This document shows, piece by piece, positions 1-11,868 of a stretch of 64,000 bases of DNA; within the stretch, counting starts at the first letter, position 1; each line of letters begins with the position of its first letter. This stretch comes from Ehretia macrophylla (taxonomy: Eukaryota; Streptophyta; Magnoliopsida; Boraginales; Ehretiaceae). The stretch is taken from the NCBI GenBank assembly GCA_037974665.1, contig CM075781.1:35503235-35567234 (forward strand), read 5' to 3'. The notes under the pieces are model-generated. The model worked only from the letters and a program-made list of their open reading frames with translations, searched no databases and was not told the DNA's origin. A program made the position numbers and the translations under genes.

Positions 1-657
1 AGATTGATTTACTTATCTCACACCAAACCAGATCTTGCTTATGCTTTGAGTATTGTCAGTCAGTTTACACATAATCCTGGTGAACAACATATTGATACTA
101 TTATTCGAATTTTGAGGTATTTGAAGTCTGTTCCAGGAAAAAGAATATCATTCACTATAAATGTAAACAATCGAAACATAGAAGCATATACTGATGTTGA
201 CTGGGTTGATAATATGGGTAACAAACGATCTATTTCTGGTTACTTTACCTTTGTAAGAGGTAATCTTGTGACATGGAGAAGTAAGAAACAAAATGTTGTA
301 ACTCGCTCAAGTGCAGAAGCTGAATTCAGAGGTTTGACAAATGTTCTTTGTGAGACATTATGACTAAGACTTCTTTTGCAGGATTTAGGCATTTTATTTG
401 AACAACCTATACGATTGTTTTGTGACAATAAAGCAGTGCTTGATATTGCACATAATCCAGTTCAACATGACCGAACAAAGCACATCGAGGCAGATAGATT
501 TTTCATTAAGAAAAAGCTGAATAAAAAAATTGTGGAATTATCTAAGATTCGTTCAGAAGATTAGTTGGCTGACATCATCAACCAAGCTGTCTCAAATAGA
601 GTGTTCTTAAAGTTTATAGACAAGTTGGGCATATGGGACATCCATGCACCAACTTCA
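1..657 (+). pseudogene. Ty1/Copia polyprotein 3' end: reverse transcriptase tail and RNase H, broken
   Basis: This is the C-terminal end of a Copia polyprotein; its left part lies outside the window. The first residues match the end of the RT domain. RNase H follows, with recognisable blocks: AYTDVDW (first catalytic Asp kept), SSAEAEF (catalytic Glu kept), FCDNKAVLDIAHNP and TKHIEADRFFIKKKL, ending near LADIINQAVSNRV and the usual D-I-H-A-P run. The reading frame is broken by a TGA at 361-363, where the family has Trp, and by a TAG at 562-564, where it has Gln. Both are single transitions. No frameshift is seen across these blocks. A purine tract and an LTR start follow directly, which fixes the orientation. 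The element is a dead relic. Confidence 0.92.
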
Positions 658-664
658 GGGGGAG
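653..664 (+). other. Copia polypurine tract
   Basis: The run CTTCAGGGGGAG ends one base before a TGTTGA LTR start, directly after the RNase H coding end. This is the normal place for the plus-strand primer of a Copia element. Confidence 0.75.
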
Positions 665-905
665 TGTTGAATTGTAGAGATTACACAACTTTATAAATCT
701 CTAATAGTCAAGCTTGTTGAATTATAAAGATTACATAGTTGTACAAATCTCTAATAGACAAGTTTGTTGACTATTAGAGATTACAGAGGATTGTGAGCAA
801 TTGATAGGATTAGATTGAGGGATTTAAATTCTCTATAAAGACCTTGTATATTTTTAATCAGTCATATAATGGAGAAAACCATTTCATTAGTTTTGAAGAA
901 CCGAC
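665..905 (+). repeat. Copia 3' LTR (right end not defined)
   Basis: The sequence starts TGTTGAATTG right after the polypurine tract. It holds three related blocks of the type ATTACA..AAATCTCTAATAG, and a TATA-like TCTATAAAG near 833. I could not find a convincing CA end or target duplication, so the right border is an estimate and the LTR may be truncated. Confidence 0.6.
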
Positions 906-1452
906 CCTCTAACGTGAGCATGTAATGAAGTTAGTAATGGTTGACAAGTTAGTAAAAGTCTCAGGACAATTATACTGTCCTCGCATGTTTTCCCTTTAAG
1001 GTTTATGTGCAGAAATGTAGTATTAACTGTTATCCTATATAGTTTCAGCTTCCTAAAAATAGCTTGGGGGCTATTTGAACCTACCAAGCCATTTAGGTAT
1101 CAATCACGAGCCTACCAAGCCAGTTTTAGTACCTACCTCAACCCTAAACGGTACAGTCTGTGGTCAAACCCTCGTTTGGGCTCAATCCCTTCTTGATGAG
1201 CCTTTTAGTCTTAATTTCATTTATTAATTATTTGGTTTAGTCATGGACCAAATGAAGTTCGGGTATATGCAGATTTTGGCTGCAACTTGGATCCCTTCAT
1301 TATATATAACATTATAACGGAGATTTAATATTAGTGAATTATTTTAAATCATTTTATTATAACTACATAGATAATTCACCATCTTAAATTTTTCTCATAA
1401 CTTTACAACATTGTGAAGGGATCCAAATCCACCATATATTTAGGAATTAAAA
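906..1452. other. Intergenic stretch, no gene seen
   Basis: No coding signal or recognised repeat was found. An open frame of 63 codons at 1005-1196 has no family resemblance and looks accidental. Confidence 0.5.
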
Positions 1453-2419
1453 GGGTTAATAACCTCCTTAATGTATATGAAGTATTTTTTTTATTTTAGC
1501 AAGGATTTCATTAAGCTCGATAGCCAAAAGAACTGTGATAACCCCTCATGTAATTTACTATCACTTAACCGCCTTATTTCTCTATAGTGTTAATTTTTTT
1601 TATGAAGGTTAAGTAATAGTTAAGCTCCTTCTACTTAACATTAACCAAATAATTCTCTTTTTTTTTCTTTTTGTAAAAAGATTAGTTTAGCACCTTACTT
1701 ACTCGTTTATGTCCTCCTCCCCTCCCCCTACCCCTCACCACACCCCTCACCCCATCATAACCCTAGTAACCTCTTTTTCTTTTTATTCCTCTAATTAATT
1801 TCTCCTTTGTCCAAACATCAAGGCTCACACACTCTTAACGTAATTGAAAGAATCCTTCCTCCATCTTTCTCCCTTTCTTTGGATGTGGAAAGGCAAATTT
1901 AAAAGGGCAAACACAATTATCCAAATATTATTTAGTCTTGCTGATTTTGTTTAGATGCAAATGCTTAACTTTTAGCTGTGCCTTTCTTTTTTTGGTCAAG
2001 TTGCCAATGCCTATTCAATGTTGCGTATATATATATATATATTACGTTTCATGCCTTTTGGCAAAAAATATAATAATTTCTTCAATTCAAAACTCTTTGT
2101 CCTTGCTATGAACTTCATTTGCTGCTTGATCTTGCAACAGATAAAGAGATTATATGAGTTAGAGATAAAAAAGAGAGAAATTTACACGGAGCATGCTTGA
2201 TTCGGAACAATGGAGAGAGAAAAGTAAAAGGATATTGAGAAAAATGATGATATTTTAACGTTAGAGAGAGCAGAGGTTTTAGTTAACGTACAGTGTTAAA
2301 TAATTAATTGCAAAGAGGAGGATAAGAGGGGGTTAAGTTATATGAATATACATAAGAGGAGTGAAGTGTTACACTTTCAATACATTAAAGGTTAATAACA
2401 AGTTAACTGTTATTAACCC
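1453..2419. mobile_element. MULE-type non-autonomous DNA transposon, 967 bp
   Basis: The ends are inverted: GGGTTAATAAC at the left and GTTATTAACCC at the right, with further inverted similarity inward (the TTAATGTAT block). The flanks are GAATTAAAA (1444-1452) and TAATTAAAA (2420-2428), a 9 bp target duplication with one mismatch, which is the Mutator-superfamily length. No transposase is encoded. The interior is low in complexity and AT-rich. Confidence 0.75.
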
Positions 2420-2428
2420 TAATTAAAA

Positions 2429-3114
2429 TTCTCCATTGAAAACATCGAATCAAAATCGTATAAATGTGGAAAACAATTATTTCTTTTGCTAAAAGCAAGC
2501 TGAACTTTTCATTAAGTCAAAAATATGTACAATATGTAGGGGCGGAGGGAAATTCATGCCCGGAGGTGCACGTGTACCCCTGACTTACCACATATTAGTG
2601 AGGGGTATAATAGTAATTTAGTAATTAACATTAAAAAAATACAATGCATACATTTAACAAGAGCACACATGGCCAAGAATCAACTTTACTCTTTTTCTCT
2701 TTCATTCTATCTCTCCATGGTCAAGACCCCTCAACCTTCCTCAATCTCACCATTCTCACGACCCTACTTAGCTGAAGGCAAGACCCCTGAACCTTTCCCT
2801 TAAACTTCACATAAAGATTTAGTTTTTTTTTGTTGTTTTTGAGTTTATATTTACTTGGATTTTTGTCAATTTTCTTAGTTGATAAGTTATTTATTTGTTG
2901 GGATCATATATAGGTAAAAAGATTTAATTTTATTTTGTTGTTCTTTCGTCTTCGGCTAATATCGATTATTTTTTGTCTAATTTATTAACTAATAAGGTAT
3001 ATGTTGATGTGATCAAAGGTTTTGGTTGATTGGTAGTTGACTTCTTTTAATTTAAAGAATCTATTAAAATTTGGTGGGTGGCTGCTTGACAGCTTGAGCT
3101 TGAGGGTTTTAAAA
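2429..3114. other. Intergenic stretch with a possible hAT-type end at 2537
   Basis: At 2537 the sequence reads TAGGGGCGGAGGGA, which resembles the TAGGGGCGGA terminus of hAT-like elements in this window. A possible partner end lies near 4375 (TTTCGCCACTG), but the 8 bp flanks match poorly. No gene is seen. Confidence 0.3.
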
Positions 3115-3666
3115 GGGTATTTTTGACTTAGACACCCTCCACTTTTATGTATATGAGATTTAGACTTTAAACTTATTAAAAAATGAGACTTACACACCTT
3201 GTATCCAAAATCTGTTAACTTTTTTTGTTAAAATATATTAAAATGACATCTATACCCTCACCAATTCCTAATGTCAACACACTCTAACGAATTCCATCCC
3301 CTTCCTACCGCAAAACAGCCTGCAACTTTTCTTTTTGCTTGACAAAGAACTATGTGTTCAACAAAAAAAAAAAGACAAAGAAACAAAAAAAAAAAGAAAA
3401 AAGACAAAGAACCGCGTGTTGAGTGGCATGTTTTGAGTAGGGATATTGGGGATGGATATGATAAAATTGTCATTAAAATATTTTTAATATAAAAGTTAAC
3501 TGACTTTTGACAAGTATGGAGTGTAAGTCTCATTTTTTCAATACATAAAGGGGTGTAAATCTCATTTTTTTAATGCATGAAGGGGTGTTATAAGTCTCAT
3601 TTTTGAAGAAGTATGAGGTATTAGTCTCATATATGTAAAAGTGAAGGGGTCTAGGTAAAAAATACC
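3115..3666. mobile_element. Foldback (long inverted repeat) element, about 550 bp
   Basis: The left end reads GGGTATTTTTGACTTAGACA and is followed by CTCCACTTTTATGTATATGAG. The right end is its inverse: CTCATATATGTAAAAGTGAAG followed by a TAGGTAAAAAATACC block. Both arms carry repeated 'aagtctcattttt' blocks. No clear target duplication was found, so the superfamily is not settled. The 91-codon minus-strand frame inside is a simple-repeat artefact. Confidence 0.6.
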
Positions 3667-3768
3667 ATTTTTTTTGTTAAGATATATTTCATATTTGTAA
3701 ACACATGGTACATGTTTGGCTCAACTTGGTTTATTTCATATATGTTTTTTTGCTTACATTTTTATATT

Positions 3769-4200
3769 GGGCAAATTGGACAAATAGTCCCTATTGTTTA
3801 CAAATTTTGGACAAATAGTCTTTATTATTTTAGAAGTCACGCAGTTAGTCCTTATTGTTTGTAAAAGTTTCACAAATAGTCCCCATTGTTCAAAAGTCAC
3901 TCATTTAGTCCATATTATTTGGAAAAGTCTCTCTATTAGTCCTCAATGTTTGTAAATATCTTACCATTAGTGGTAAGACTTTTGCAAACAGTAGAGACTA
4001 ATGGTGAGACATTTGAAAGTAATTGAGACTAATGGTGAGACTTTCACAAACAATGAGGACTAACCGTGTGACTTCTGAAATAATAGGGACCAGTGGTGAG
4101 ATTTTTACAAACTATAGGGAATAACTGCGTGATTTTTGAAATACTAGGGACTAATTGTCTAAAACAGGTAAACAGTAGGGACTAATTGTGAGATTTGCCC
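3769..4200. mobile_element. MULE-type foldback element, 432 bp
   Basis: The termini are GGGCAAATT and GATTTGCCC. Both arms consist of inverted blocks built on TAGTCCCTATTGTTT, spaced about 50 bp apart. The flanks TTTTTATATT (3759-3768) and TTTGTATATT (4201-4210) match at 9 of 10 bases, which fits a Mutator-type target duplication. No coding capacity. Confidence 0.75.
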
Positions 4201-4632
4201 TTTGTATATTTTTCATAATGTGCATTAAATGATGGTGAGTTACTTGAAGACTTTATTTATTTTATAATGTCCTTAAATTAAATATCAATTTATGTATAGA
4301 TGAGTGCTTCCAAATCCCTATTATTGACTTTGTTCGCTATAATACACCCTCTGACCCCGAATCTTAGTTTCGCCACTGATAGCATGTGCCGTTCAAGTTG
4401 TTTACATAATATTATTCATATTTAAATTTCAAGCTATACAAATACTTTGATTTAAAAGGTTGATCCTAATTTTACTAAAAGAGCACAGTTTTGGCCACAT
4501 GTAAAACGGGAGTCAAATATCTTTCTTTCTTGCTACATGTGTGAGCCACATACCTAAATGTTGAATATGTGGTCCTAAATCAGTTTAGCTATAAATATAG
4601 TACAAAAGACGACTAGGAATGTTCATATTCAC
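4201..4632. other. Intergenic stretch, no gene seen
   Basis: AT-rich sequence with no open frame of note and no recognised repeat, apart from the possible hAT end near 4340-4378. Confidence 0.5.
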
Positions 4633-5168
4633 TGTAACGACCCGACTCTCCACGTGGAGCCCACGCAGAGTCTCACCGAGCCGTCACTACCACGATATTG
4701 TCCGCTATTGGCAATCCCTGGCCCGTAGGCACAAGGCCCTCACGGCTTTGTTTTTCCCATGGTCTCCCACGGGAAAAGGCCTCGTGGCTGATACAAGGAC
4801 CCAAGCCCTTATATCTAGCTCTCTCACTTCCAAATCTTCCGATATGGGATTGTGTTACCACATTCCACCCCCCTTAAGAGGCCCCGCACCCTCGCGGGCA
4901 CGAGCACAAGGGAAGACTGGCTCTGATACCATTTGTAACGACCTGACTCCCCACCTGGAGCCCACGTAGAGTCTCACCGAGCCGTCACTACCACGATATT
5001 GTCCGCTATTGGCAATCCCTGGCCCGCAGGCACAGGGCCCTCACGGCTTTGTTTCTCCCATGGTCTCCCACAGGAAAAGGCCTCGTGGCTGATACAAGGA
5101 CCCAAGCCCTTATATCCAGCTCTCTCACTTCCAAATCTTCCGATGTGGGATTGTGTTACCACATTACA
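4633..5168 (-). mobile_element. TRIM retroelement, 536 bp, two 235 bp LTRs
   Basis: Two nearly identical direct repeats, 4633-4867 and 4934-5168, flank a spacer of only 66 bp. Read on the minus strand the LTR runs from TGTAATGTGG (TGGAATGTGG in the left copy) to CGTTACA. A purine tract (AAGGGGGG) lies against the left LTR. The sequence CTCTGATACCA at 4921-4931 is, on the minus strand, TGGTATCAGAG, the usual primer site for initiator methionine tRNA. PBS and PPT positions together set the minus orientation. There is no coding capacity. It is not Cassandra: I see no 5S rRNA sequence in the LTRs. No convincing 5 bp target duplication was found. Confidence 0.88.
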
Positions 5169-5710
5169 AATCAACTATTTTTTTTTTAATTTTTATTTTA
5201 TTTTGTCATGACAAATCAAATCAAACCAAATTTTAAGTGAGTCCTACACTTCTAAGAGGGAAGTACAGAATAAGTTCGTGCTCTTTTTATTGAGTGGAAG
5301 AACGTAACTCAACTTGGAAAAAAATAAAAATTTGTGAACTGGATTTGTTCGACATGAAAAAATTAAAGTGAAGTTATTTACTTCATATAATCCAACTTTG
5401 ACGCTTGGGTTTGAGCCTCAATGTCGTGGAGGACCTAGCTAGTATTGGATTCAGTCCAGATCATTGGACGCGCTCACCCCACCTGGCACAACTCAGTTCA
5501 TGTTAAATTTAGTTCAAAAAGTGTTATATATGTTATTATTTCCGAATGTCAAAATTATTTCTTGTGTTTTCGTTTTTCTACCTGGAGTATTCTATAAGTT
5601 TTGCAGGAGTATTTCATTAGTTTTGCAGTATTTACTTGACCAAACCCTTTAGTAAAATTACTTACAACTAGGGATAGTAATGGAACGAGTTTTGCAGATA
5701 ACAACTTCGT
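5169..5710. other. Intergenic stretch, no gene seen
   Basis: No recognised feature. The short open frames here have no family resemblance. Confidence 0.5.
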
Positions 5711-6640
5711 CCATTGAATTGGATTTCCTTTCCTTAATATCATCTATTAGTTTGTTATCTCAATCTCAAATCTCTTATCCTAATTACATCCATTGGATTG
5801 GATTTCATTTCCCCAATCTCATTCGTCCGTTTATTATCTCAATCTCGAATCTCTTATCCGAATAACATCCATTGAATTGAATTTTCTATCCTCAATCTCA
5901 TCCGTCCATTTGTTATCTCAATTTCAAATCTCTTATCCGAATAACATCCAAAAAAAACTAAACCCAAAAAAGAACTAAAAAAAAAAAAAAACTAAAGGAA
6001 CCTAAACTAAAAAAGAAACTAAACCAAAAAAAAACTAAAAAAATAAAATAAAATATATATACTAAACCAAAACAAAAAATTACTTTTTTAAACGAACATT
6101 TCAACCAAATAATAAATAAATTCTGACAAAGATAAAATTTTAAAAATTAGGATTACATTTAATTAGATCCGAATTATGTTCCGATCATGTTTTTATTTCT
6201 ATTTTTATTTTTCTTTACTTTATTCAATTTTTAAAGTAATTAATTTTTTTAATTTAATCTCAAATCCCTTATCCCAATAACCTCCATTGAATTGGATTTC
6301 CTTTCCTTAATATCATCTATTAGTTTGTTATCTCAATCTCAAATTTCTTATCCTAATTATATCCATTGGTTTGGATTTTATTTCCTCAATCTCATTCGTC
6401 CGTCTGTTATCTCAATCTCAAATCTCTTATCCGAATAACATCTATTGAATTGAATTTTCTATCCTCAATCTCATCCGTCCATTTGTTATCCCAATCTCAA
6501 ATCTCTTATCCGAATAACATCCAAAAAAAACTAAACCCAAAAAAGAACTAAAAAAAAAACTAAAGGAACCTAAACTAAAAAAGAAACTAAACCAAAAAAA
6601 AACTAAAAAAATAAAATAAAAAATATATACTGAACCAAAA
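5711..6640. repeat. Direct duplication of about 355 bp (period 573) with internal tandem units
   Basis: The block 5711-6070 recurs at 6284-6640. Each copy holds three to four imperfect units of about 80 bp built on 'ccattgaattg..tcctcaatctcatccgtcc..tcaaatctcttatccgaataac', followed by an A-rich tract of repeated 'actaaaaaaa'. The 61-codon plus-strand frames at 5793 and 6366 are the same repeat in two copies and are not genes. Confidence 0.8.
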
Positions 6641-7396
6641 AAAAATAAAAAAACCTAAACTAAAAAAATAAAAAATAAAAAACCCTAATTACAATTATAT
6701 ATATAAATTAGCCTCCTCCCCCAAAGATCTACCCCAATGCCCCCATCCCCATGCCCCGCCCCTATTGTCCCATACTCGTACCCCAGTAGCTGCCGTCATC
6801 CCTACTGCCCCCATCCGCGCGCCTCATCCCCTTCGGATTTGTTATTTATTTATTTTTTCAAATAAATTATTTACCTTTTTTTGAGTGTCAATATGTTGTT
6901 TTTTTGTTAAAGATGGTGTTGGTGGCTTATTGTTGCTTGTATATAAAGAATATCCAACACCACCGACGACTTTTTTTTTTTTTTGTCAGATCCGTCTGTT
7001 TGATTTTTTTTTTGTTGAATTTTCTCTTTAAAAAGGTATCAGATCTGACGATCTAACATCGTCAGATTTGATATATTCCTCTTTTTCTATTGAAGATTCT
7101 TTTTTTGCAACATTTTTGTCTTTTTCTATAGTCTCCATTTTCTTCAACAAATTTGTTAAAGAAAATGGAGACTAGGTGCTATTTTTGCTGCCCAAACCTT
7201 GAATGATCTCATAATTCTACCAAAAAAATATGGAATTGGGTTTTAGAGACCCCATTGGTGGTATTTTTTATCAATAGAGTCTAAAAACAGCAATGATTGC
7301 ATTTTAAAGACTCTATTGAGAATACCTTTAGAATTATATGGCCCACGTGTAAATAAAAGGATCTTTAATTTAATTTGATAATCATTTATCTAATAG
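6641..7396. other. Intergenic stretch, no gene seen
   Basis: C-rich and T-rich simple tracts. There is a short inverted pair, 'tagtctccattttcttcaac' against 'gttaaagaaaatggagacta', around 7131-7174. No coding signal. Confidence 0.5.
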
Positions 7397-7561
7397 GGTC
7401 CTTACAATTGGGTGATATTAGGTACTTACATATATATATGGGGATATATGTAAAATGCCCAGTACATATATCCCTATATATATATGTAAGTACCTAATAT
7501 CACCCAATTGTAAAGACCTTACAGGAATTGTAAGGACCTTACTGGAATTGTAAGGACCTTA

Positions 7562-7853
7562 CACTACCACATTTTTTAGTTCTTGTAACATTTGAAAATC
7601 GTTGCAGAAGAACTAAAAACCGTTGCAAATGACATTAGGCAACGGTTTTCTTATCGTTGAATCCGCTCTCGTTGTCTAATCTCTATTGCAACGGTTTTTT
7701 ATAAATAAATAGTAACGGTCAAAAAGCCATTGCAACTGATTCTTTTTGCAACGGTTTTTTTTTTAAAGACTACATGATAAATTTTTTGCTATTTGCAACT
7801 ATTTTCAAAAGCATAAGCAACAGTTATTTTATAGTTGTAAGTTCACCATTCTT

Positions 7854-7940
<87 letters not shown>

Positions 7941-8941
7941 GAACCCAGGACCTTATTGAAAATGAACTCTATAACTATATCAAACTAACCATCTCATCTA
8001 ACAGTTAAGTTGTTAGATAAAAGCTTATTATATTCATTTATATCTCTAATAGTCAACACTTTTGTAATAACTTTTAGAAATATAAAATAGTATTTTACAA
8101 CTGCAATGCTCTTTTTCATAAATTTGCCTCAAATTTTTAACTAGTCGACAGTAGTTTAGAACTAAGAAACAATGAAAAATCTAAATTTTGACAAAAAAAA
8201 TTGTAGAAATAAAGGGGTAAAAAAATGAAACCTAATTAATCAACTTTAAAAAAAAAAAAATTGTTTCTCTTTGCTTTAAATAATTAGTTGTAATTGTTAC
8301 TCATTTTCAATAACTAAAACTCAAATTTCTTTATGAACAAAATATCTCACGATGTCTCACCAAATAAATATAAAATAAGAAATAGTTTTCTTGCGTTGCA
8401 TTTAACCTAATACTTTTACATACCATTGCCTAAAACCAAATATGATACGCAACACTTAACAAAAAAGGTAGTATATCATAGATTTTGCAACTGTAAGACT
8501 AAATACTAATAAAACTGTTGCCAAAGAATTTATTTTATAAGTTGCAACTAGCCCATAATTTTACAAACCGTTGCAAAAAAAAAAAAAGAATGAAATAAGC
8601 AACACTTCATAAAAAAAGCGTTGCATATTATAGATATTACAATAGTCTGATGCAAAGCGTTGCAAAAAATTATAGATATTGCAACAGTTAATTAAAACCA
8701 TTGCAAAATGTTATAGATATTGCAACAATTAATTAAAATCGTTGCAAAAGGTTATAGATATTGCAACAATTAATTAAAATCGTTGCAAAAGGTTAGAGAT
8801 ATTGCAACAGTTAATTAAAATCATTGCAAAAGGTTTTATTTTTAGACAACAGCTATAAAATTGTTGCAAAATGACATTTATAGCAACGGTTTTCTTACAT
8901 GTTCAATTTAAGGGTTGCAAGAAGTCAAAAATGTTGTAGTG
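7562..8941. mobile_element. Non-autonomous CACTA (En/Spm-type) transposon, 1380 bp
   Basis: The left terminus is CACTACCACATTTTT and the right terminus is AAAAATGTTGTAGTG, an inverted repeat beginning CACTA. The flanks are a perfect 3 bp duplication, TTA (7559-7561 and 8942-8944), as CACTA elements make. Subterminal regions carry many copies of CAACGGTTTT/TTGCAAAA-type words in both orientations, as expected for transposase binding arrays. No transposase coding is present. A related, more decayed copy lies at 31614-32883. Confidence 0.88.
7857..7938. repeat. (AT)n microsatellite, about 82 bp
   Basis: An uninterrupted AT dinucleotide run inside the CACTA element. The related copy carries an (AT)n tract at the same relative place (31965-31996). 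Confidence 0.97.
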
Positions 8942-9334
8942 TTACTGGAAGTACCTAATATCGATATTAGGTACTTCCAGTAAGGTCCTTACAATTCAAG
9001 TAAGGTCTTTACAATTAGGTACTTCCAGTAAGGTCTTTACAATTGAAAATATTAGGTACTTCCAGTAAGGTCCTTACAATTCCAGTAACGTCTTTACAAT
9101 TGGGTGATATTAGGTACTTCCAGTAAGGTCCTTACAATTGGGTGATATTAGGTACTTACATATATGTGAGGATATATGTACTCGGCATTCCATATATATG
9201 TAAGTGGATATATGTACTGGGCCTTACAATTGGGTGATATTAGGTACTTACATATATATGGGGATATATATGTAAGTACCTAATATCACTATATATGTAA
9301 GTACCTAATATCACCCAATTGTAAGGACCTTACT

Positions 9335-10234
9335 CTAATTATGAATTTGATAATTAAATTATATCTTAAATTCTATTGGCTAATGAAGAGGTGTTTGTTC
9401 TAATTAGGTGTGTCGTGATGGAAGACACCATGCATTCATACTTAATATATATTTCAAAACCTAGTTCTCTTTCTGCACTTGAAAAATAGACGTATATGTT
9501 TATCAATAAAAAACTTACATAATAGTAAAGTGAGAAATAGAGAAAAATTAGTGTTCTTCTTGTTCATCAAAGTTCATGAATAAATGATTGCATTAGAACA
9601 CTGTAATGGATCAAGACACACATCTCTTTGTATAATTGTAATAATCATAAAATTCTTAAGTTTTTTGAACATTAACAGTTATATGTATAAAAGTTTTACA
9701 TAAATAATTAAAGTTTCTAACAAGATATCTCGTGTCAAACTCATCTCACTACCATTCCTAGCTTCAACACTATCACGAGACAAGATCAACTAGGTGATCT
9801 CACTCATTAAGAATGACATGTGCAATATTACTTTGTAAATGGTCTTATATTCACTTGTGGTAAAAAATAAAATAAAATTTAAGACCAATATAATCATCAA
9901 CACAAAAATCTACAAGCTTTAAAAAATCCTCATTTTTATTTATTTATTAGAAATGAGATTTTTAGTAATAGGTGGATGCGCATGGAGCCCTAATGTGCTT
10001 GTATTTGTTATGCCTATTCCTATGCATTTTAAAGGCTATGCAGTGGTGGAGCCACTTTAAACTTGGGATATGTATGTGCACACCCTGAGTAGTTGCTGTT
10101 GTTTTTTTTTAATTTGTATATTTTTAACATTAAAAGGTAAAAAATTGATGGGAGGTATCTTATTTTTACTTTTTGGATAACAATTTTTTTCAATTATTTT
10201 CTCACACTGGAAATTATATGTTTTGTACTTCTAT
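9335..10234. other. Intergenic stretch, no gene seen
   Basis: No coding signal. The stretch around 10030-10080 (GCAGTGGTGGAGCCACTTTAA) resembles one end of an hAT-type repeat, but no partner end was found. Confidence 0.45.
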
Positions 10235-10680
10235 TTAGCAAACAGAAAGCGAGTGAGAAAAAGAGAAAAAATAGGGAGAAAATGAGAGAAAAATATAATA
10301 AAAAACTGTCACGTTTTTATCAAACATAAAATCAAACAATAATTTTTTTCCGATGGAGCTAAAATTGGTGAGCATGATTATTTTATGATTTTTTGTTTGG
10401 ATTGAAGAAGGAAAGGAAATGACAATTTTAAATGCAAAATTACTAAAGTACTCTTGTTTATTTTTATAACCATGAGATATATAGGGAAAAAAGAGATTTT
10501 TTGCACAAAACCTTTCATTTCCTTCCAAAACACCCTTCTCATTAAAAGAAATTGAGGGATTTTGGAACCCCTCCATTACCTTTCCTTCAATATTTGAAAT
10601 CAAAATAAGGGAAATGATTGAAAAATCCCTCCCTAACCTTTCCTTTAATATTATCAATCCAAGCAAGTTGTAAGAGTTCT
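10235..10680. other. Probable MITE-derived repeat, not a gene
   Basis: Runs of GGAAAGGAAATG and its inverse CATTTCCTTCC/CCTTTCCTT occur across the stretch, as in common plant foldback MITEs. An open frame of 143 codons on the minus strand spans it, but its protein is low-complexity (Phe, Ser, Ile), has no family resemblance and follows the repeat blocks. I found no target duplication, so the borders are rough. Confidence 0.35.
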
Positions 10681-10764
10681 ATTGAAAACAGAGTCTGGAT
10701 ACTCGAGCATTTAATTGGAACATCTTTACAAGGTGTACGAGGGCCATTCATCATTTAAAATGTA

Positions 10765-10935
10765 AATAAAATAAACCAAACCAAATTAAATTTTATCCAC
10801 AAGGTGATATCGGTTATATGAATCCAAAGACGTCACTCAATTATATTAAAAATTTTCTCTTCTATTAATTACATACATGTACACAAGGTCTCGTTTAAGT
10901 GCAATACAACGTGTATGACATAACAAGTAAAGCAT
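10765..10935 (-). mobile_element. LINE 3'-end relic
   Basis: The words AACCAAACCAAA, AAGGTGATATCGGTTATATG and ACATACATGTACACAAGGTC follow in the same order as at 24780-24900, where they are the 3' part of a minus-oriented LINE ORF2. This copy is short and degraded, with no coding left. Confidence 0.55.
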
Positions 10936-11868
10936 TATCACGTCTTGAAACCATATAAAGATTCCAACATGTTTACATTTCCTATCACTTGATACCTTTT
11001 TCTTTTATTTGGGCTTCAAGCCAAAAAGCTAAGGATAAAACTTCTAACATAGATGGACTCCATTAAAATGGAAGTATTTAGTATAAAACTTCTAAAATAG
11101 ATGGAGTACTCCATCATTCAAGACAAAATTCGGACTTTCTTCCATATATATATATGGCATTATGATTTTGTGAAAATTGTTGTAAAATGAATTTGGAATT
11201 TTACTAGTAAAAATAAAAAAAAAAACAAATTTAAAAAAATGGAAATTTTACCTTTCTCGTACTTTTAACAAATGAAAGAGTTGTCACCAAAAATATGCAA
11301 AATGTAGAGCATTACACATTTGAACCACAAAAAAAAGAGACTAAAAGTAATACATTAATTACTAGAGAAACAGATGAAAAGAAAGATGGAACAAGAAAAT
11401 AGTGTGTGAAGAACCATTCGTTTTTATATCATTACCTTTCTCAACTCTTCTCCTATATATGCCTGATTTGCATTCTTTGAACCAATTCACCTACAAAATT
11501 AAAGTGCATCCAAATAAGAAAATTAATTAAAAATCCACCAAAACTAATGATTTTGTATATACTATACATCATTGGATGATCATAGTACCTTCACAATACC
11601 TCCTACGACTACGAGAGTACTTCAAGAAAGTCATTTACTACAACATTTCGTGTACAAGGCTGTACACCTGAAAAATTTATGAAGAATGCATCAGTTGTAG
11701 ATGGCAATAACAAAAAATATACGTGGAGAAAAATTAATAGCTAGTACTGGATACACTCTTAAGAAAGAAACCAATGCATTTGGCTTAACACAAATGGAAT
11801 AATGAAAATTTATGAAACTAAAATTATTTATCAAAAAGCTGTAATTATTTATGAAACTAAAATTATTC
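10936..11868. other. Intergenic stretch, no gene seen
   Basis: AT-rich sequence with two 'gatggactcc/gatggagtactcc' words near 11050-11110. No coding signal. Confidence 0.5.

Larger units (their letters stand above)
7397..9334. repeat. Palindromic repeat module split by a CACTA element
   Basis: The left end AGGGTCCTTACAATTGGGTG continues as ATATTAGGTACTTACATATA. Its inverse stands at the right end near 9334. Between 8941 and 9334 the same words (AGGTACTTCCAGTAAGGTCC, TTACAATTGGGTGATATTAG) recur in both orientations many times. Flanks share TCTAAT. The CACTA element at 7562-8941 sits inside one of the TTAC words, so the module is older than that insertion. Its class is unknown; it could be a foldback element that has been internally amplified. 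Confidence 0.6.

Noticed and set aside
2537..4378. Large hAT-like element enclosing the foldbacks
   Set aside because: The ends TAGGGGCGGA and TTTCGCCACTG are only loosely inverted and the 8 bp flanks match poorly.
4921..4931. tRNA gene fragments at the CTCTGATACCA words (also 21142, 24382, 53881, 58701)
   Set aside because: These are primer binding sites in reverse orientation. No cloverleaf can be formed around them.
4633..5168. Cassandra-type TRIM
   Set aside because: The LTRs lack any 5S rRNA-like promoter boxes, so the element is another TRIM family.
4619..5211. Open frames of 116 and 70 codons on plus and 62 and 66 codons on minus
   Set aside because: They are translations of the two TRIM LTRs, which explains their pairwise similarity.
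7774..7959. Open frame over the (AT)n tract
   Set aside because: Half of it is an Ile-Tyr repeat from a dinucleotide run.
10235..10666. 143-codon open frame on the minus strand
   Set aside because: Low-complexity, hydrophobic product with no family resemblance, lying on MITE-like GGAAAGGAAATG repeats. No splice or start evidence.
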